Assembly: GCA_030156535.1 (NCBI GenBank) | Contig: JASGMJ010000001.1 | Span: 186,001 to 250,000, forward strand | Source: Candidatus Sumerlaeota bacterium | Lineage (GTDB): Bacteria; Sumerlaeota; Sumerlaeia; SLMS01; JAHLLQ01 | DNA length: 64,000 nucleotides | Reading direction: 5' to 3' | Shown: piece by piece, positions 44,893 to 54,455 of the stretch | Layout of the letters: the number at the start of each line of letters is the position of its first letter | Numbering within the stretch: position 1 is the first letter of the stretch | Made by a program: the position numbers and the translations under genes | The notes under the pieces: generated by a model | Told to the model about the DNA's origin: nothing | The model's database searches: none | What the model saw: the letters and a program-made list of their open reading frames with translations, nothing else

Positions 44893-47800
44893 TCATGACT
44901 TCGGTGTCAGATTTGGAGAATCGCCATCCTCGTCCTCGAACCAGATGGCGGATTCAAGGGCTTTCATGGCGTCTCGTTTGTTTACGGCCTGCTTGAGCCG
45001 GACGCGGGAACGCTGATCGGCCGGGCGTGCCTTGAGAATGCGCTCGCAGACGGCGATGCAGGGATTGATTTCGCCTTTCTGGAAAAAGTGTTCGCTGGCG
45101 GTGACGAGTTCCTCGATGGCCTCGTCCTGACTGCCGAGTTGTTCGAGGAGATCGGCGAGCTTGACGCGGACACTGGCGTTCTGGGGATTGATGCCGAGGA
45201 TGTCGCGATAGTTCTGGATCACCTGTTCCAGCGCCTGACGCTCTTCCTCTTCATCCATGCTTTCCATTTCGTCGGCAAGGAAGCTGGCGGCCGTGGCGGC
45301 GTGCCCGCGAGGCGTGCCGGTTCCCGTGCCATCGGGACGGCGCTCGGGGGACTTGGCGCCTGCTGCCGGCTTGGGGAATTTCGTTTCGTGGGGGCGTTCC
45401 GTCGGAGGCGCGTCAATGCGAGGCGGAGCAACGCGCTGGCCCTTGCGGCGCGCCTGGGTCTCCGAGAGACGGTCGCGGGCCTTCTTGTTCTCCGGATCGA
45501 GCGACATCACCTTGCTGAAGAGCTTGATGCCATCGTCCACGCGGTCGGCGGCGATATAGAGATCGGCGAGGACAAGGTAGTCGTCGCACAGATCGATTTC
45601 GGTGCCAAGGCGCAGGTAGGCTTCGATGTACTTTTCGCGGGCCGGAATGCTCCAGGGATTGAGGCGAATCACCATGCTGATGTAGTGCAGGGCCTCGTTC
45701 GTGTCGCCGCGGCGTGCGAGGATATCGGAATAATCAAGGTACTCCTGTTGGAGGTCCTTCTCCTCGCCGTATCCGAGTCGCGCCTCGAAGAGAGAGCGCC
45801 ACGCGCGGTCGCAATCGGAGTCGAGCTTGATGACCTGGCGGAATTCCTTTTCGGCAAGGTCGGCAAGCCCACGCTCCATGTAGGCATCGGCAAGCAGAAG
45901 CTGCTGCTCGACGGCTTTGGATATCGCTTCCGTGGCGGTAAGGGCTTCGACGAGTTCCCGCCGCATTTCGAGATTCTGGGGGTCGAGCTCGACAGCCATG
46001 CGCAGCACGTCGGCGCGCCTCGTGTCGTTCTTGTTCTCGCGGTAGAGCTTGAGGGCCTGCTCGATTTCAATCAGCGCCATGCCACGCGCATTGCGGGCCT
46101 TGTGAACCTGCGCCTGGGCGAGATGGAAATCGGCGTTTCCCTTTCCGATGCGCTCGACCTTTGCGAGCGCATCGCCGGCTTCGCGGAATGCCCCGAGATC
46201 GAGAAGAATCTGAACGAGTTGCTGATTCTGGGCGAGGGCGTCTTCATTTTGCTCGGCCGCGACGAGGGCGTCGATCAAGGCCGTGCGAATCTGCGGGTCT
46301 GCGGGATCGAGTTCGACGGCGGTCCTAAGACGCTCGATCGCTTCATCATGGGAGCCCCTCTCGCGAAGAAGACGGGCGAGTTCGACGAGATTGGGAATCC
46401 GGCGGCGTGGTGTTCTGGTGTCGCTGAGCGCGTCGTCGAGCGCGGTGCGTGCAATCATGTCGCCGGGAACGGTCTCGATCAGTTGCTCCAGCACGCGTGC
46501 CGCCATTTCACTGTCGCCCTGCTGGCGGTGGATTTGGGCAAGACGGGCCAGCTCTTCGCCCGCTTCCCTGGTCTTGCCGAGGCGCTGGTAAATGTTCGCG
46601 AGTGCCTGTGCGTGCCCGGGAACATTCGGTTCCATGGCACTCAGTGCCTCGTAGACCTCCTGTGCCTTCTCGAAGGCTTCGGCTTCGCGCAGCGTTTCTC
46701 CGACTTCGAGAAGCGCCTCGCACGCCTCGGCAATCTCACCGAGACCCTTGCACGCGGTCGCGAGGATTTCGCGTGCTTCGAGATCGCGTGGCTTGATTTC
46801 GAGTGTCTTGCGGCACCAGTGCTTGGCCTGATCGAACCGTCCGGCGCCGGCATGGAGTTCCGCAATCGCCGTGTATTCCTGGGCTGCCGCCTCGGGAATA
46901 TCGTTTTCAACGAAGAGTTGGGCGATGCGCGAGCGGAACTTCTCGTTGGTGGATTCGGTCTCGTAGATCCCGCGAAGAAGGTTGCTGCTTTCCTCGATCA
47001 TGCCGCGGGAAAGTTGCGTACGAACGACTGCGGTGAATTCGTCGAGTGCCTCGTCGATGCGGCCTGCACCGTACAGTTCGTGAGCGACGCGGGTACGCAT
47101 GTCGAGGTCTTCGGGGACGAGCGACGCGGCGAGGCGCATGGTGGCTGCCGCCTCACCGGGATCGCCCGCGTCGCGATAGCGCTGGGCCGCATCGGCATAC
47201 GCGGCCGCAGCCCCTTGCTGGTCGCCGGCAGTCTCCAGGAGACGCGCGCGTGCCAGTGCAATGTCCGTGGACTCAGGAAGAAGAGCCGTGGCCTTTTCGA
47301 GAGCACTCTGGGCAGCGGCAATGTCGCCGCCATCGCCCGCGTGGCTTGCAATCCAGAGAAACTCCTCAGCCGCGTTCTGTTTGTCTCCCTGTGTGGCAAG
47401 GAGTTCGGCTAGGAGTTCGTGGGGCCGGAAGCTTGCCGGATCGAGTTCGATTGCCTTGCGCAGGGCGGCGATTGCCTCGTGCGGGGAGTCAGATGCCAGC
47501 GATTCGCCGAGATTGGCATAATCGATCGCTGCTTCGCGGGTGTCGCCGAGTTTTTCGCGCGCCGTGGCGAGTTGCGTGCGGTTGGCAGTGCGCGAGGGAT
47601 CGAGCCGCACCAGTGCTTCGAGGATACGGGTGTGTTCGCGCGGGAAGGCCTCCACACGGGGAAGGGCTTTCTCGAGTTCCTGGATGGCTTGTGTCGTCTT
47701 GCCGAGGTCTTCAAAGAGTATGGCCCGGAGTTCCAGTACTTCGACATCGGCAGTGGCGCTGGCCATGATGATGTCGGTGACGCGGAGGGCATTGGCAGAT

Positions 47801-50800
47801 TCGCCGTCAGCGCGATAGAGCTTGGCGGACTGAATGAGATGGGTGAAGGCCTCCGTTTCGTTGCCGAGCAGGAAGTAGACCCTGCCGGATGCCTCGTGGG
47901 CCTTGGGGCCAAGGGGCTGGAGCTTTTCAAGCCGAGCAAGAACTTCGCGCGCCTTGCTGGTGTCGCCCGTGTCAGCAACGGCTTCCGCAGCGTCGATGTA
48001 GACGCCAAGGGCACGAGCCTTCTTGCCATCGCGCACGAAATAGGACGCGAGAAGAAGACGCGCTTCGATATTCGTGGGATCTGCCTGGACAATCCCCTCG
48101 CAAACGGAGATCGCATCGGCGAATGCACCGGCCTTCTCGAAGACCGAGGCAAGACGGAGCGAACATGCTGTGACGAGATCACTGCGCTCTTCCGCGAGAG
48201 CGAGGGCTATTTGCTCGCGAAGAAGAACGGGACTTTCGGGATCGAGCTCGAGTGCCTTCTCGTAGTAGTCGATCGCCGTCTTGTTGTCCTTGCGTGCAAT
48301 AGCACTCTTGGCCAGCAGGGCGAACTCATCGCGGGCAGCGCTGATTTCGCCTTCATCGCACAACATGGTGGCAAGGCGCTGGCGAATGTCCTCGGCCTCG
48401 GGATCAAGTTCGAGAAGCTGGCGGAGTACCTCGATGAGCTCGCGCGCGGTGTGGTCGCCGTCATCAAGGGCAAGAAGCTCGCGCAGATACTTGACGGCGT
48501 CCGGCTTGCGGCTCTCGTCGTGGGCGATCAGGCTCGCAAGTGCTTGGCGTGCCTCGCGATTATCGCTGTCGATGTCGAGAAGTTCCTTCCAGGTGGCTTC
48601 GGCTTCGGCCTCCTGGTCTTCTTCGGTCTGCCGCCTTGCGATGCGCGCGAGGGTCTGGACGGCGTCGCGGTCCTTCGCGGCGGCAAGCTGGGCACGGACG
48701 AGTTCGCGCAGCAGCACGATGCTGCCACTGAAGCGGGCGATTCCCCATTCGAGCAGTTCGAGAGCGCAGTCGGGGTCGGGCTTCTGAAGCTGGGCGGTAG
48801 CGGCCTGATGAATCGTTTCAATGGCCTCTTCGCTCTGGCTTCTGGAGGCGAGAAGTTCGGCGATGGCGACCTGATGGTCCACGGAAAGGGGGACGAGTTG
48901 AGCGGCGCGGGCGCAAAGCTCGCGGCCCTTGGCGGCGTCGTTGCGCTCGAAGCTGCGGCGGGCAAGAGCAAGCGCCTGCTGGGCTGCGGATTCGCGGGCT
49001 CCAATGGCGAGGAGGAAGTCGAGGTACTCGCTGCCGATCCCGATGTCATCGGGGGCAAGCTGAAGAAGGCGGTCGTAGATCGGTTTTGCTTCGAGGGGGT
49101 CGGAGCCGTTGGCAATGATGCGGGCAACGCGGGCGTATTCACGTCCGGCCTCTTCGGTCATGCCGAGTTGTTCGAGGACTTCGGCGTGCGCAAACCCGAT
49201 GTCGATGTTGTCAGGGACGAGTTGGCTGGCGCGTTCGAGATAAGTGCGTGCCTCGTCGAGGTCCTCCGTTTCGAGAGCTTCCTTGGCGAGCTTCAGGAGC
49301 TCCGTGCCACCCTTGGATGGCTGGCCGTTCCGGTTGTGGAGTTCGACGAGCAGCAGGCGTGCCCGCTTGTCATTGGCGTCGAGGGAGGCGAGATGACGGA
49401 GCAGGCGCTCGGCAGCCGGAAACGCCTCCAGCTCGATGCGGGCTTCGGCGATCAACAGCCCGTGGGTGATGGCATCCGCGGGACGCCCGAGGGCCTCGCA
49501 AAGCTCGGCAAGGCGCGTGCGAAGTTCCGTGTCGGAAGGATCAAGTTCGAGCCCGAACTCGCAGATGGAGGCTCTGAGCGTTTGCTCGGCATCGTTGGTG
49601 CGCATGTCGAGGAACGCGCGCACCCCTTCGATGGCGCGCTGCTTGTGCTCGTGATTGGCCAGCAGGCGATAGAGATTCCGCAGGAACTCCCACTCCGCGA
49701 TGCGCTCGCAACGTTCCACGAGCTCAAGGGCGCGCGTTGGCTGCTTGGCGAGAAGCTGCCCCTCGACGCACGTGTGAAACTCTTCGAGCGCGTTGGCAGT
49801 CTGCCCGGCGGCTTCGAGCATCAGGGCGCGCTTCTCACGCAAGTCGAGCCGGCCGGGTTCGAGGACAAGCGCGCGCTGAAGTGACTCAGCGGCCCGGCGG
49901 TGGTCCTTCGCCTCTTGGAGACGCAGGGCGAGCTTGATCCAGAGGTCAAGGGCGGCAGCGGTATCGCCCCTCCCAATCAGGAGTTCGGAAATCCTCCCGG
50001 CAATCGCCATGTCGCTGGGCATCAATTCATGGAGCTTGCGCAGCTCGGCGAGACAGTCGTCGATGCGGTCCTTTTCCTGATACCATTCCGCGAGGCCGAG
50101 AACTTCCTCGCGCAGTTTGACGTTCTGGCCCGTGCGGGTGAAGAGAGCGACAAGCGCCTGGCGGGGTTTCTCGTTGTCGTCGCGGAGTTCAGCCACTTTG
50201 CGATAGCTGATCTCGGCGTTGATGGTGTCGCCGGCTTCTTCGGCCAGCGTCGCCGCCTGCTCGTAGTGATCCGCCGCAGCGAGAACGTCGCCCTTTTTCT
50301 CGAGTGCTTCCGCGAGTTTCATGCGGATGGAAGCGTCGGTGGGGTCGAGTTCGAGCGCCCGGTTTGCTGCCCGCAGAAAGATGGCTGGGTTGTCATCTTC
50401 GGTGCGTTTCACAACAACCCGATAAGCCTCGAGTGCCTCGCTCTTCTTCCCTTCGCGATGGCAAAGATCGGCGTAAAGAAGCCGGGCGGGAACGTCTTTG
50501 GGACGCTCCTCGACGAGTGGGAGAAGCACCTTGGAATCGAGTTCGATGGAGGCGTCCTCGGGGAGGGCCTCGGCCATGGCGTCGAGTTCGTGAAGCGCCT
50601 CGGCGGTCTTGCCCAGCGCGAGGAAGGCGCGAAGCCGCAGAACCTGAAGAGGAGCATGGGAAGGATCCGCCTGGAGGCCACGGCGGCAAAACTCCAGTGC
50701 CTGTTCGGGGTCCTTGCGGTCGAGCCACGCGGCTGCCGCATCGTGCCATGTGCTGATGGCGTCCTGGACGCGGTCGGCCTGGAGATAGCAATCGGCGATC

Positions 50801-52221
50801 AGATTTCGGAGCGATTCGTCGGCAGGGGAGAGCTCGAGCAGGCGCGCGATGAGAGCGAGAGCTTCGTCTTCCTCTTTTCTTATCAGGAAGCAGCGCAGTG
50901 CTTCGAGGAATTCCGGAGAGGCCATGGCCACATCGCCTGTGGCAAGCAGGGCGTCGGCGACAAAGAGATGATGGGCGGGATTATCCGGTTCGAGTTCGCG
51001 GGCTTTTGCCGCTTCTTCGATCGCCTGATCTTCGAGTCCGCTTTCAAGAAGCGACCTGGCGATGGCGAGGCGCTCGGTGGCTTCCTCGCGACGCATTCCC
51101 TGGCGGGCAAAGAGCGACGCCAGGCCCTCATGCGCGGAGACGCTGCCCGCGTCGGATTCGAGAATGCGGCGGAAGTAGGTTTCGGCTTCGGCAAACTTGC
51201 CCTGTGCGGCCAACTCCGTCCCGATGGCGGCGAGGAGGGAACCCGCGTCCACGGAGCGCCCGGCCTTCTCGTACAGAGCCGCGAGTGCTTCGCGCCGGGC
51301 GATGTCGCCCGGATGAAGACGGACCAGCGTTTCGTGGATTTCAATGCTGAGTTCGGGGTCCTCGTCCCCCGCGATTTCGGCCGCTTTTTCGTACTCGGTG
51401 AGAGCCGCCTTTGTCTGGCGGGCTGCCTCCAGTGCCCGGGCATGGCGCAGGCGCAGGCGATAGTCGGCTTCGATGGCCTCCTTGAGGCGCTCGAAGAGGG
51501 GCACATTGAGGGCGGGTTGGTCGCGCTTCTCGCGCAGCTCGATGACCTTCAAGAGACATTCCTGCTGCTGGGCGGCGTCTTCGACGGCGTCGGCCAGTTC
51601 CAGCAGTGCCTGCTCATTGTCCGGATCGGCGCGCAAGGCCTCCTCGCGGAGAATGCGTTCGGCTTCGGAGCGGTCGTCCTTCTTGCGTGCGAGGCGGGCT
51701 GCGGCGGTGAAGTGCCCTGCTGCCTCGGCGGCATTGCCTCCCTCTTCGGCAAGGCGCCCGCTGAGCAGAGCGACGGAGACGCTCTCGGGGTCGAGTTCGG
51801 CGGCGCGTCCGATGGATTCGCGGGCGGCCGCAAGATCGCCTTCTTCGAGGGCTTGGCGGGCATTGTCGAGATGCTCGCCCGTCGCGCGGCCACGCATCCC
51901 CTCGTCAACCTCCAGGCCGCACAGGCGCGCCGCCTCGAAGGCCGCGTCCAGGCCTTGCAGGCCCAGGTGCAGTCCCACCAGTTCGACGAGGGTGATCTCG
52001 CGGCTGGCTTCGCAGGACGCCACCATGCACTTGCAGGTGTTCTTCTTGGGCTGCACGAGCAGCGTCGAGAAGCGGTCGTCCTTGTGGATCATGCATGGCG
52101 TCTTCAGCGTTCCGCCCAGGACCACCATTTTGTCCGTGCGGAACCCGATCGCCTCGATGAGGCGGCGAGCATCAAGTTGCTGATTTATTGCCTGAACAGG
52201 ATCTTTTTCTTCGGCTGTCAT
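44893..52221 (-). CDS. Giant CHC2-zinc-finger/TPR protein (2442 residues)
   Basis: Residues 1-110 resemble the DnaG-type CHC2 zinc-binding module: Cys43-x2-His46, then Cys63/Cys65/Cys70 and the following helices (ITLVELVGLHLGLQGLDAAFEAARLCGLEV). The polymerase part of primase is absent. From about residue 115 to 2400 the chain is almost entirely TPR helices with recurrent LxPxNxxxRxxLAxLxxxxGxxxEA patterns, several dozen units in all. A low-complexity Pro/Arg/Lys linker lies near residues 2255-2310. There is no signal peptide or membrane segment, so it is cytoplasmic. A scaffold role is the obvious reading; nucleic-acid binding by the finger is inference. Confidence 0.85.
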   Translation of the reverse strand: MTAEEKDPVQAINQQLDARRLIEAIGFRTDKMVVLGGTLKTPCMIHKDDRFSTLLVQPKKNTCKCMVASCEASREITLVELVGLHLGLQGLDAAFEAARLCGLEVDEGMRGRATGEHLDNARQALEEGDLAAARESIGRAAELDPESVSVALLSGRLAEEGGNAAEAAGHFTAAARLARKKDDRSEAERILREEALRADPDNEQALLELADAVEDAAQQQECLLKVIELREKRDQPALNVPLFERLKEAIEADYRLRLRHARALEAARQTKAALTEYEKAAEIAGDEDPELSIEIHETLVRLHPGDIARREALAALYEKAGRSVDAGSLLAAIGTELAAQGKFAEAETYFRRILESDAGSVSAHEGLASLFARQGMRREEATERLAIARSLLESGLEDQAIEEAAKARELEPDNPAHHLFVADALLATGDVAMASPEFLEALRCFLIRKEEDEALALIARLLELSPADESLRNLIADCYLQADRVQDAISTWHDAAAAWLDRKDPEQALEFCRRGLQADPSHAPLQVLRLRAFLALGKTAEALHELDAMAEALPEDASIELDSKVLLPLVEERPKDVPARLLYADLCHREGKKSEALEAYRVVVKRTEDDNPAIFLRAANRALELDPTDASIRMKLAEALEKKGDVLAAADHYEQAATLAEEAGDTINAEISYRKVAELRDDNEKPRQALVALFTRTGQNVKLREEVLGLAEWYQEKDRIDDCLAELRKLHELMPSDMAIAGRISELLIGRGDTAAALDLWIKLALRLQEAKDHRRAAESLQRALVLEPGRLDLREKRALMLEAAGQTANALEEFHTCVEGQLLAKQPTRALELVERCERIAEWEFLRNLYRLLANHEHKQRAIEGVRAFLDMRTNDAEQTLRASICEFGLELDPSDTELRTRLAELCEALGRPADAITHGLLIAEARIELEAFPAAERLLRHLASLDANDKRARLLLVELHNRNGQPSKGGTELLKLAKEALETEDLDEARTYLERASQLVPDNIDIGFAHAEVLEQLGMTEEAGREYARVARIIANGSDPLEAKPIYDRLLQLAPDDIGIGSEYLDFLLAIGARESAAQQALALARRSFERNDAAKGRELCARAAQLVPLSVDHQVAIAELLASRSQSEEAIETIHQAATAQLQKPDPDCALELLEWGIARFSGSIVLLRELVRAQLAAAKDRDAVQTLARIARRQTEEDQEAEAEATWKELLDIDSDNREARQALASLIAHDESRKPDAVKYLRELLALDDGDHTARELIEVLRQLLELDPEAEDIRQRLATMLCDEGEISAARDEFALLAKSAIARKDNKTAIDYYEKALELDPESPVLLREQIALALAEERSDLVTACSLRLASVFEKAGAFADAISVCEGIVQADPTNIEARLLLASYFVRDGKKARALGVYIDAAEAVADTGDTSKAREVLARLEKLQPLGPKAHEASGRVYFLLGNETEAFTHLIQSAKLYRADGESANALRVTDIIMASATADVEVLELRAILFEDLGKTTQAIQELEKALPRVEAFPREHTRILEALVRLDPSRTANRTQLATAREKLGDTREAAIDYANLGESLASDSPHEAIAALRKAIELDPASFRPHELLAELLATQGDKQNAAEEFLWIASHAGDGGDIAAAQSALEKATALLPESTDIALARARLLETAGDQQGAAAAYADAAQRYRDAGDPGEAAATMRLAASLVPEDLDMRTRVAHELYGAGRIDEALDEFTAVVRTQLSRGMIEESSNLLRGIYETESTNEKFRSRIAQLFVENDIPEAAAQEYTAIAELHAGAGRFDQAKHWCRKTLEIKPRDLEAREILATACKGLGEIAEACEALLEVGETLREAEAFEKAQEVYEALSAMEPNVPGHAQALANIYQRLGKTREAGEELARLAQIHRQQGDSEMAARVLEQLIETVPGDMIARTALDDALSDTRTPRRRIPNLVELARLLRERGSHDEAIERLRTAVELDPADPQIRTALIDALVAAEQNEDALAQNQQLVQILLDLGAFREAGDALAKVERIGKGNADFHLAQAQVHKARNARGMALIEIEQALKLYRENKNDTRRADVLRMAVELDPQNLEMRRELVEALTATEAISKAVEQQLLLADAYMERGLADLAEKEFRQVIKLDSDCDRAWRSLFEARLGYGEEKDLQQEYLDYSDILARRGDTNEALHYISMVIRLNPWSIPAREKYIEAYLRLGTEIDLCDDYLVLADLYIAADRVDDGIKLFSKVMSLDPENKKARDRLSETQARRKGQRVAPPRIDAPPTERPHETKFPKPAAGAKSPERRPDGTGTGTPRGHAATAASFLADEMESMDEEEERQALEQVIQNYRDILGINPQNASVRVKLADLLEQLGSQDEAIEELVTASEHFFQKGEINPCIAVCERILKARPADQRSRVRLKQAVNKRDAMKALESAIWFEDEDGDSPNLTPKS

Positions 52222-52498
52222 CCGGTATCGTTCCGGGCTATGGGTACGTTATCGTATATCAGGGGAGGGCATATAATAACTTACTGTCTATGCAGGAGGA
52301 TTCTCCCGCAATGCATCTGCTGAAACACATCACGGGGGGGCAATCGGACGCGAGTGATTTCTTGCGAATCCTCGGAGTTTCGAACGGGGCAAATAAAAGA
52401 TACAGTTCCAACTTTCGACACTACAAAGAGTTGATATCAGGGTATATGATTGATGTTTTTCAAAGCGTTGCTTTAGCGCTGGGCGCCATGGGCGTGGC
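52222..52498. other. A/T-richer intergenic region between envelope operon and TPR gene
   Basis: This 277-bp gap separates the end of the lipoprotein gene from the start of the CHC2-TPR gene, both on the minus strand, so it should hold the promoter of the latter; I cannot pick one with confidence. On the plus strand there is TTATCG-N17-TATAAT (52249-52277) followed by AGGAGG and the short frame listed next. Confidence 0.45.
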
Positions 52499-52601
52499 TT
52501 ACTTCCGGCCTTCCTCTTCGCGCAGCCGGTCGCGCCGGTCCATGTTGCCGAAGCGGTTGAGCCCTTCCCACTGCTCGGCCGTCTTGAACGAGAAGGAGTA
52601 G
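52311..52601 (+). CDS. Doubtful small ORF with promoter-like upstream elements
   Basis: A 96-codon frame starts ATG 11 bases after AGGAGG and 33 bases after a perfect TATAAT. Residues 1-60 (MHLLKHITGGQSDASDFLRI...) look protein-like. The last third is antisense to the 3' end of the lipoprotein gene and is Arg/Ser-rich, which argues against it. Kept as a candidate only. Confidence 0.25.
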   Translation: MHLLKHITGGQSDASDFLRILGVSNGANKRYSSNFRHYKELISGYMIDVFQSVALALGAMGVAYFRPSSSRSRSRRSMLPKRLSPSHCSAVLNEKE

Positions 52602-54454
52602 GGGATGTTCGTGATGCGGTCGCCGGTCAGAGTCTTGACGCGGCCGCGGATGGTGATCGTGTATTCCTCGTCGGCCTCGAAGACGCCGCTGATATTCAGG
52701 TGCCCCCAGCCGGTTTTTCCATCGGTGCCAAAGTAAACGTTGGGGTTGAGTGCCAGCGCCGGACGGATGCTCACGTCGCGCGGCTCGAAGCCCTCGCCGT
52801 CCACCGGGGCATTGAAGAAGACGCGAACGGGGCTTGTGGTGTGCGGGAAGACACTCGTGTCTCCGTCCTCGGGCCAGGTTCGGACGATCTTGGCTTCTCC
52901 TGTCGTCAGGTTCATGGAGAAGGGTTCTTTGAGCGCAACGCCTTCGGCGCTTCGAGCCTTGGTGCTCAGGCGGATCGTGTACTTCGTGCCATAGCGCAAC
53001 GGCGTGCCCGAGCGCGTGTAGCCCGCGAGGCGGATCTCGAAGCGGTCATCTGAGGGAGTGGAAGCAGAGTATTCGACGTCGGGGGCGATGGCCAGGGCAT
53101 CGAGCAGGGAGGCCCGGTCCATCTTGGTGCTGAAGATGATCAGGACCCTGGTTGGGTCCTCGATGCTGATGTCGCTGGCTCCACTGGCCGGGCGTGTGGC
53201 GACGATGCGCGGGGCCTCGATGGCGAGCTTGAGTTCGATGGGCGGCGCGACGGTTTGTTGCTCGGCGGCCACGGTGATGCCCTTTTCGATGACGGGTTCG
53301 TAGCCCGTGCGGCTTGCCGTGAGTTCGTAGGTGCCGGGGGGAACATCTTCCAGGGCGAAGAAACCCTCGTCGTCTGTGGTGGCGAGGAAGTTTGTGCCGC
53401 TGAGGGCCACGGTGATGCCGGAATTTCCACCGCCCTTGGAGTCTTCGAGGGTAGCCTGCCCGATCACAGACCCCACGAGCGCGCCCTCGGGAATCTCAGC
53501 GCGCAGAGTCAGCGAAACCTCCGCGATGTCCAGGGCTCCGAGGTCCACCCGGTAGGCGCGGTCGAGGGTGTAGCCTTCAGCAGTGGCAACGACCGTAAAG
53601 ACATCGGGTTGCAAGTTGGAGAACTCGAAAATTCCCGTTCCGTCGGGGCGTGTGCTGAACGTCGTTCCTTCGAGAGAGACAAGCACCGAGTTGTAGTCCG
53701 TGACGGCCTCGCCCTCGGGGCCGAACAGCGTCACCGTGCCCAGGATCGTGCGGCCCAGGACCGTGCCGGGGTCGCGGGGTGCCAGCAGCACTTCGGCGAG
53801 ATCGGTTGTCTGGCCCGCGAAAATTTCGACAGGGCGCTCCTCGTCCAGATAGCCCGGCTTGCGAAAGCGCAGCGAGTAGCGCCCCTGGGGGACGTTGAGC
53901 AGCAGGAAGGAGCCGGATTGATCGCTGACGGTGCGGAAAGACGTGCCGACAAGGTCGATCACGATGCCGCCGGCATCGAGCGGGTTGTAGGGATTGATGC
54001 GCCCTTGGAGCGTGCCGAGTCCGGCTCTCTCCAGAGGCGATTTGACGGCGGCGATGAAACCGCCGGGCTTCATGGTGAACTCGCCCAGATCAAGGAATGG
54101 CTGTTCGCGTTGAAGGTCCTCCGGAGCCACGATCACATCGCCGAGCTCCAGCGTTTCGAGGTCGGCACGCAGCGCACGCAGAATGTAGGCGCGGTCGTCC
54201 AGTTCCGAGAGTTCAAAGAACCCCGTGCGGTCGGTCACGGCCAGATGCGAGGTGCCCTCCGCATAGACAATGATCCCACCGGGATCGTTGCCGTTTTCCA
54301 GTGTGATCGTGCCGGTGACACTCGCTTTGGGAACGGGCACGTACTGCACGATCTCCCGGGCAGGCGTTTGCTGCGGTTGTTGCCGATCGCAGGCAGTCAG
54401 ACCCAGCAGTACGGCAAGGAGAACAGGGACGAGTTGGAAGAGGCGTGAAGTCAT
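52499..54454 (-). CDS. Lipoprotein with carboxypeptidase-regulatory and Ig-like domains
   Basis: This 651-residue protein has a lipoprotein signal with lipobox LTAC and lipidated Cys22. Four carboxypeptidase-regulatory-like beta-sandwich repeats follow (each with the motif YxLxxxxxGY or similar, for example VPPGTYELTASRTGYEPV). Two Big_5-type Ig-like domains come after about residue 400 (PASGASDISIEDPTRVLIIFS and WPEDGDTSVFPHTTSPVRVFF). It is thus an exported adhesin or structural lipoprotein. One base separates its ATG from the NamZ-like stop upstream (TGA-C-ATG), so the two are translationally coupled. Confidence 0.9.
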   Translation of the reverse strand: MTSRLFQLVPVLLAVLLGLTACDRQQPQQTPAREIVQYVPVPKASVTGTITLENGNDPGGIIVYAEGTSHLAVTDRTGFFELSELDDRAYILRALRADLETLELGDVIVAPEDLQREQPFLDLGEFTMKPGGFIAAVKSPLERAGLGTLQGRINPYNPLDAGGIVIDLVGTSFRTVSDQSGSFLLLNVPQGRYSLRFRKPGYLDEERPVEIFAGQTTDLAEVLLAPRDPGTVLGRTILGTVTLFGPEGEAVTDYNSVLVSLEGTTFSTRPDGTGIFEFSNLQPDVFTVVATAEGYTLDRAYRVDLGALDIAEVSLTLRAEIPEGALVGSVIGQATLEDSKGGGNSGITVALSGTNFLATTDDEGFFALEDVPPGTYELTASRTGYEPVIEKGITVAAEQQTVAPPIELKLAIEAPRIVATRPASGASDISIEDPTRVLIIFSTKMDRASLLDALAIAPDVEYSASTPSDDRFEIRLAGYTRSGTPLRYGTKYTIRLSTKARSAEGVALKEPFSMNLTTGEAKIVRTWPEDGDTSVFPHTTSPVRVFFNAPVDGEGFEPRDVSIRPALALNPNVYFGTDGKTGWGHLNISGVFEADEEYTITIRGRVKTLTGDRITNIPYSFSFKTAEQWEGLNRFGNMDRRDRLREEEGRK

Positions 54455-54455
54455 G

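Noticed and set aside
45088-52323. Very long plus-strand frames opposite the TPR giant
   Set aside because: The periodic TPR codons generate long open antisense frames; they lack ribosome binding sites and recognisable domains.
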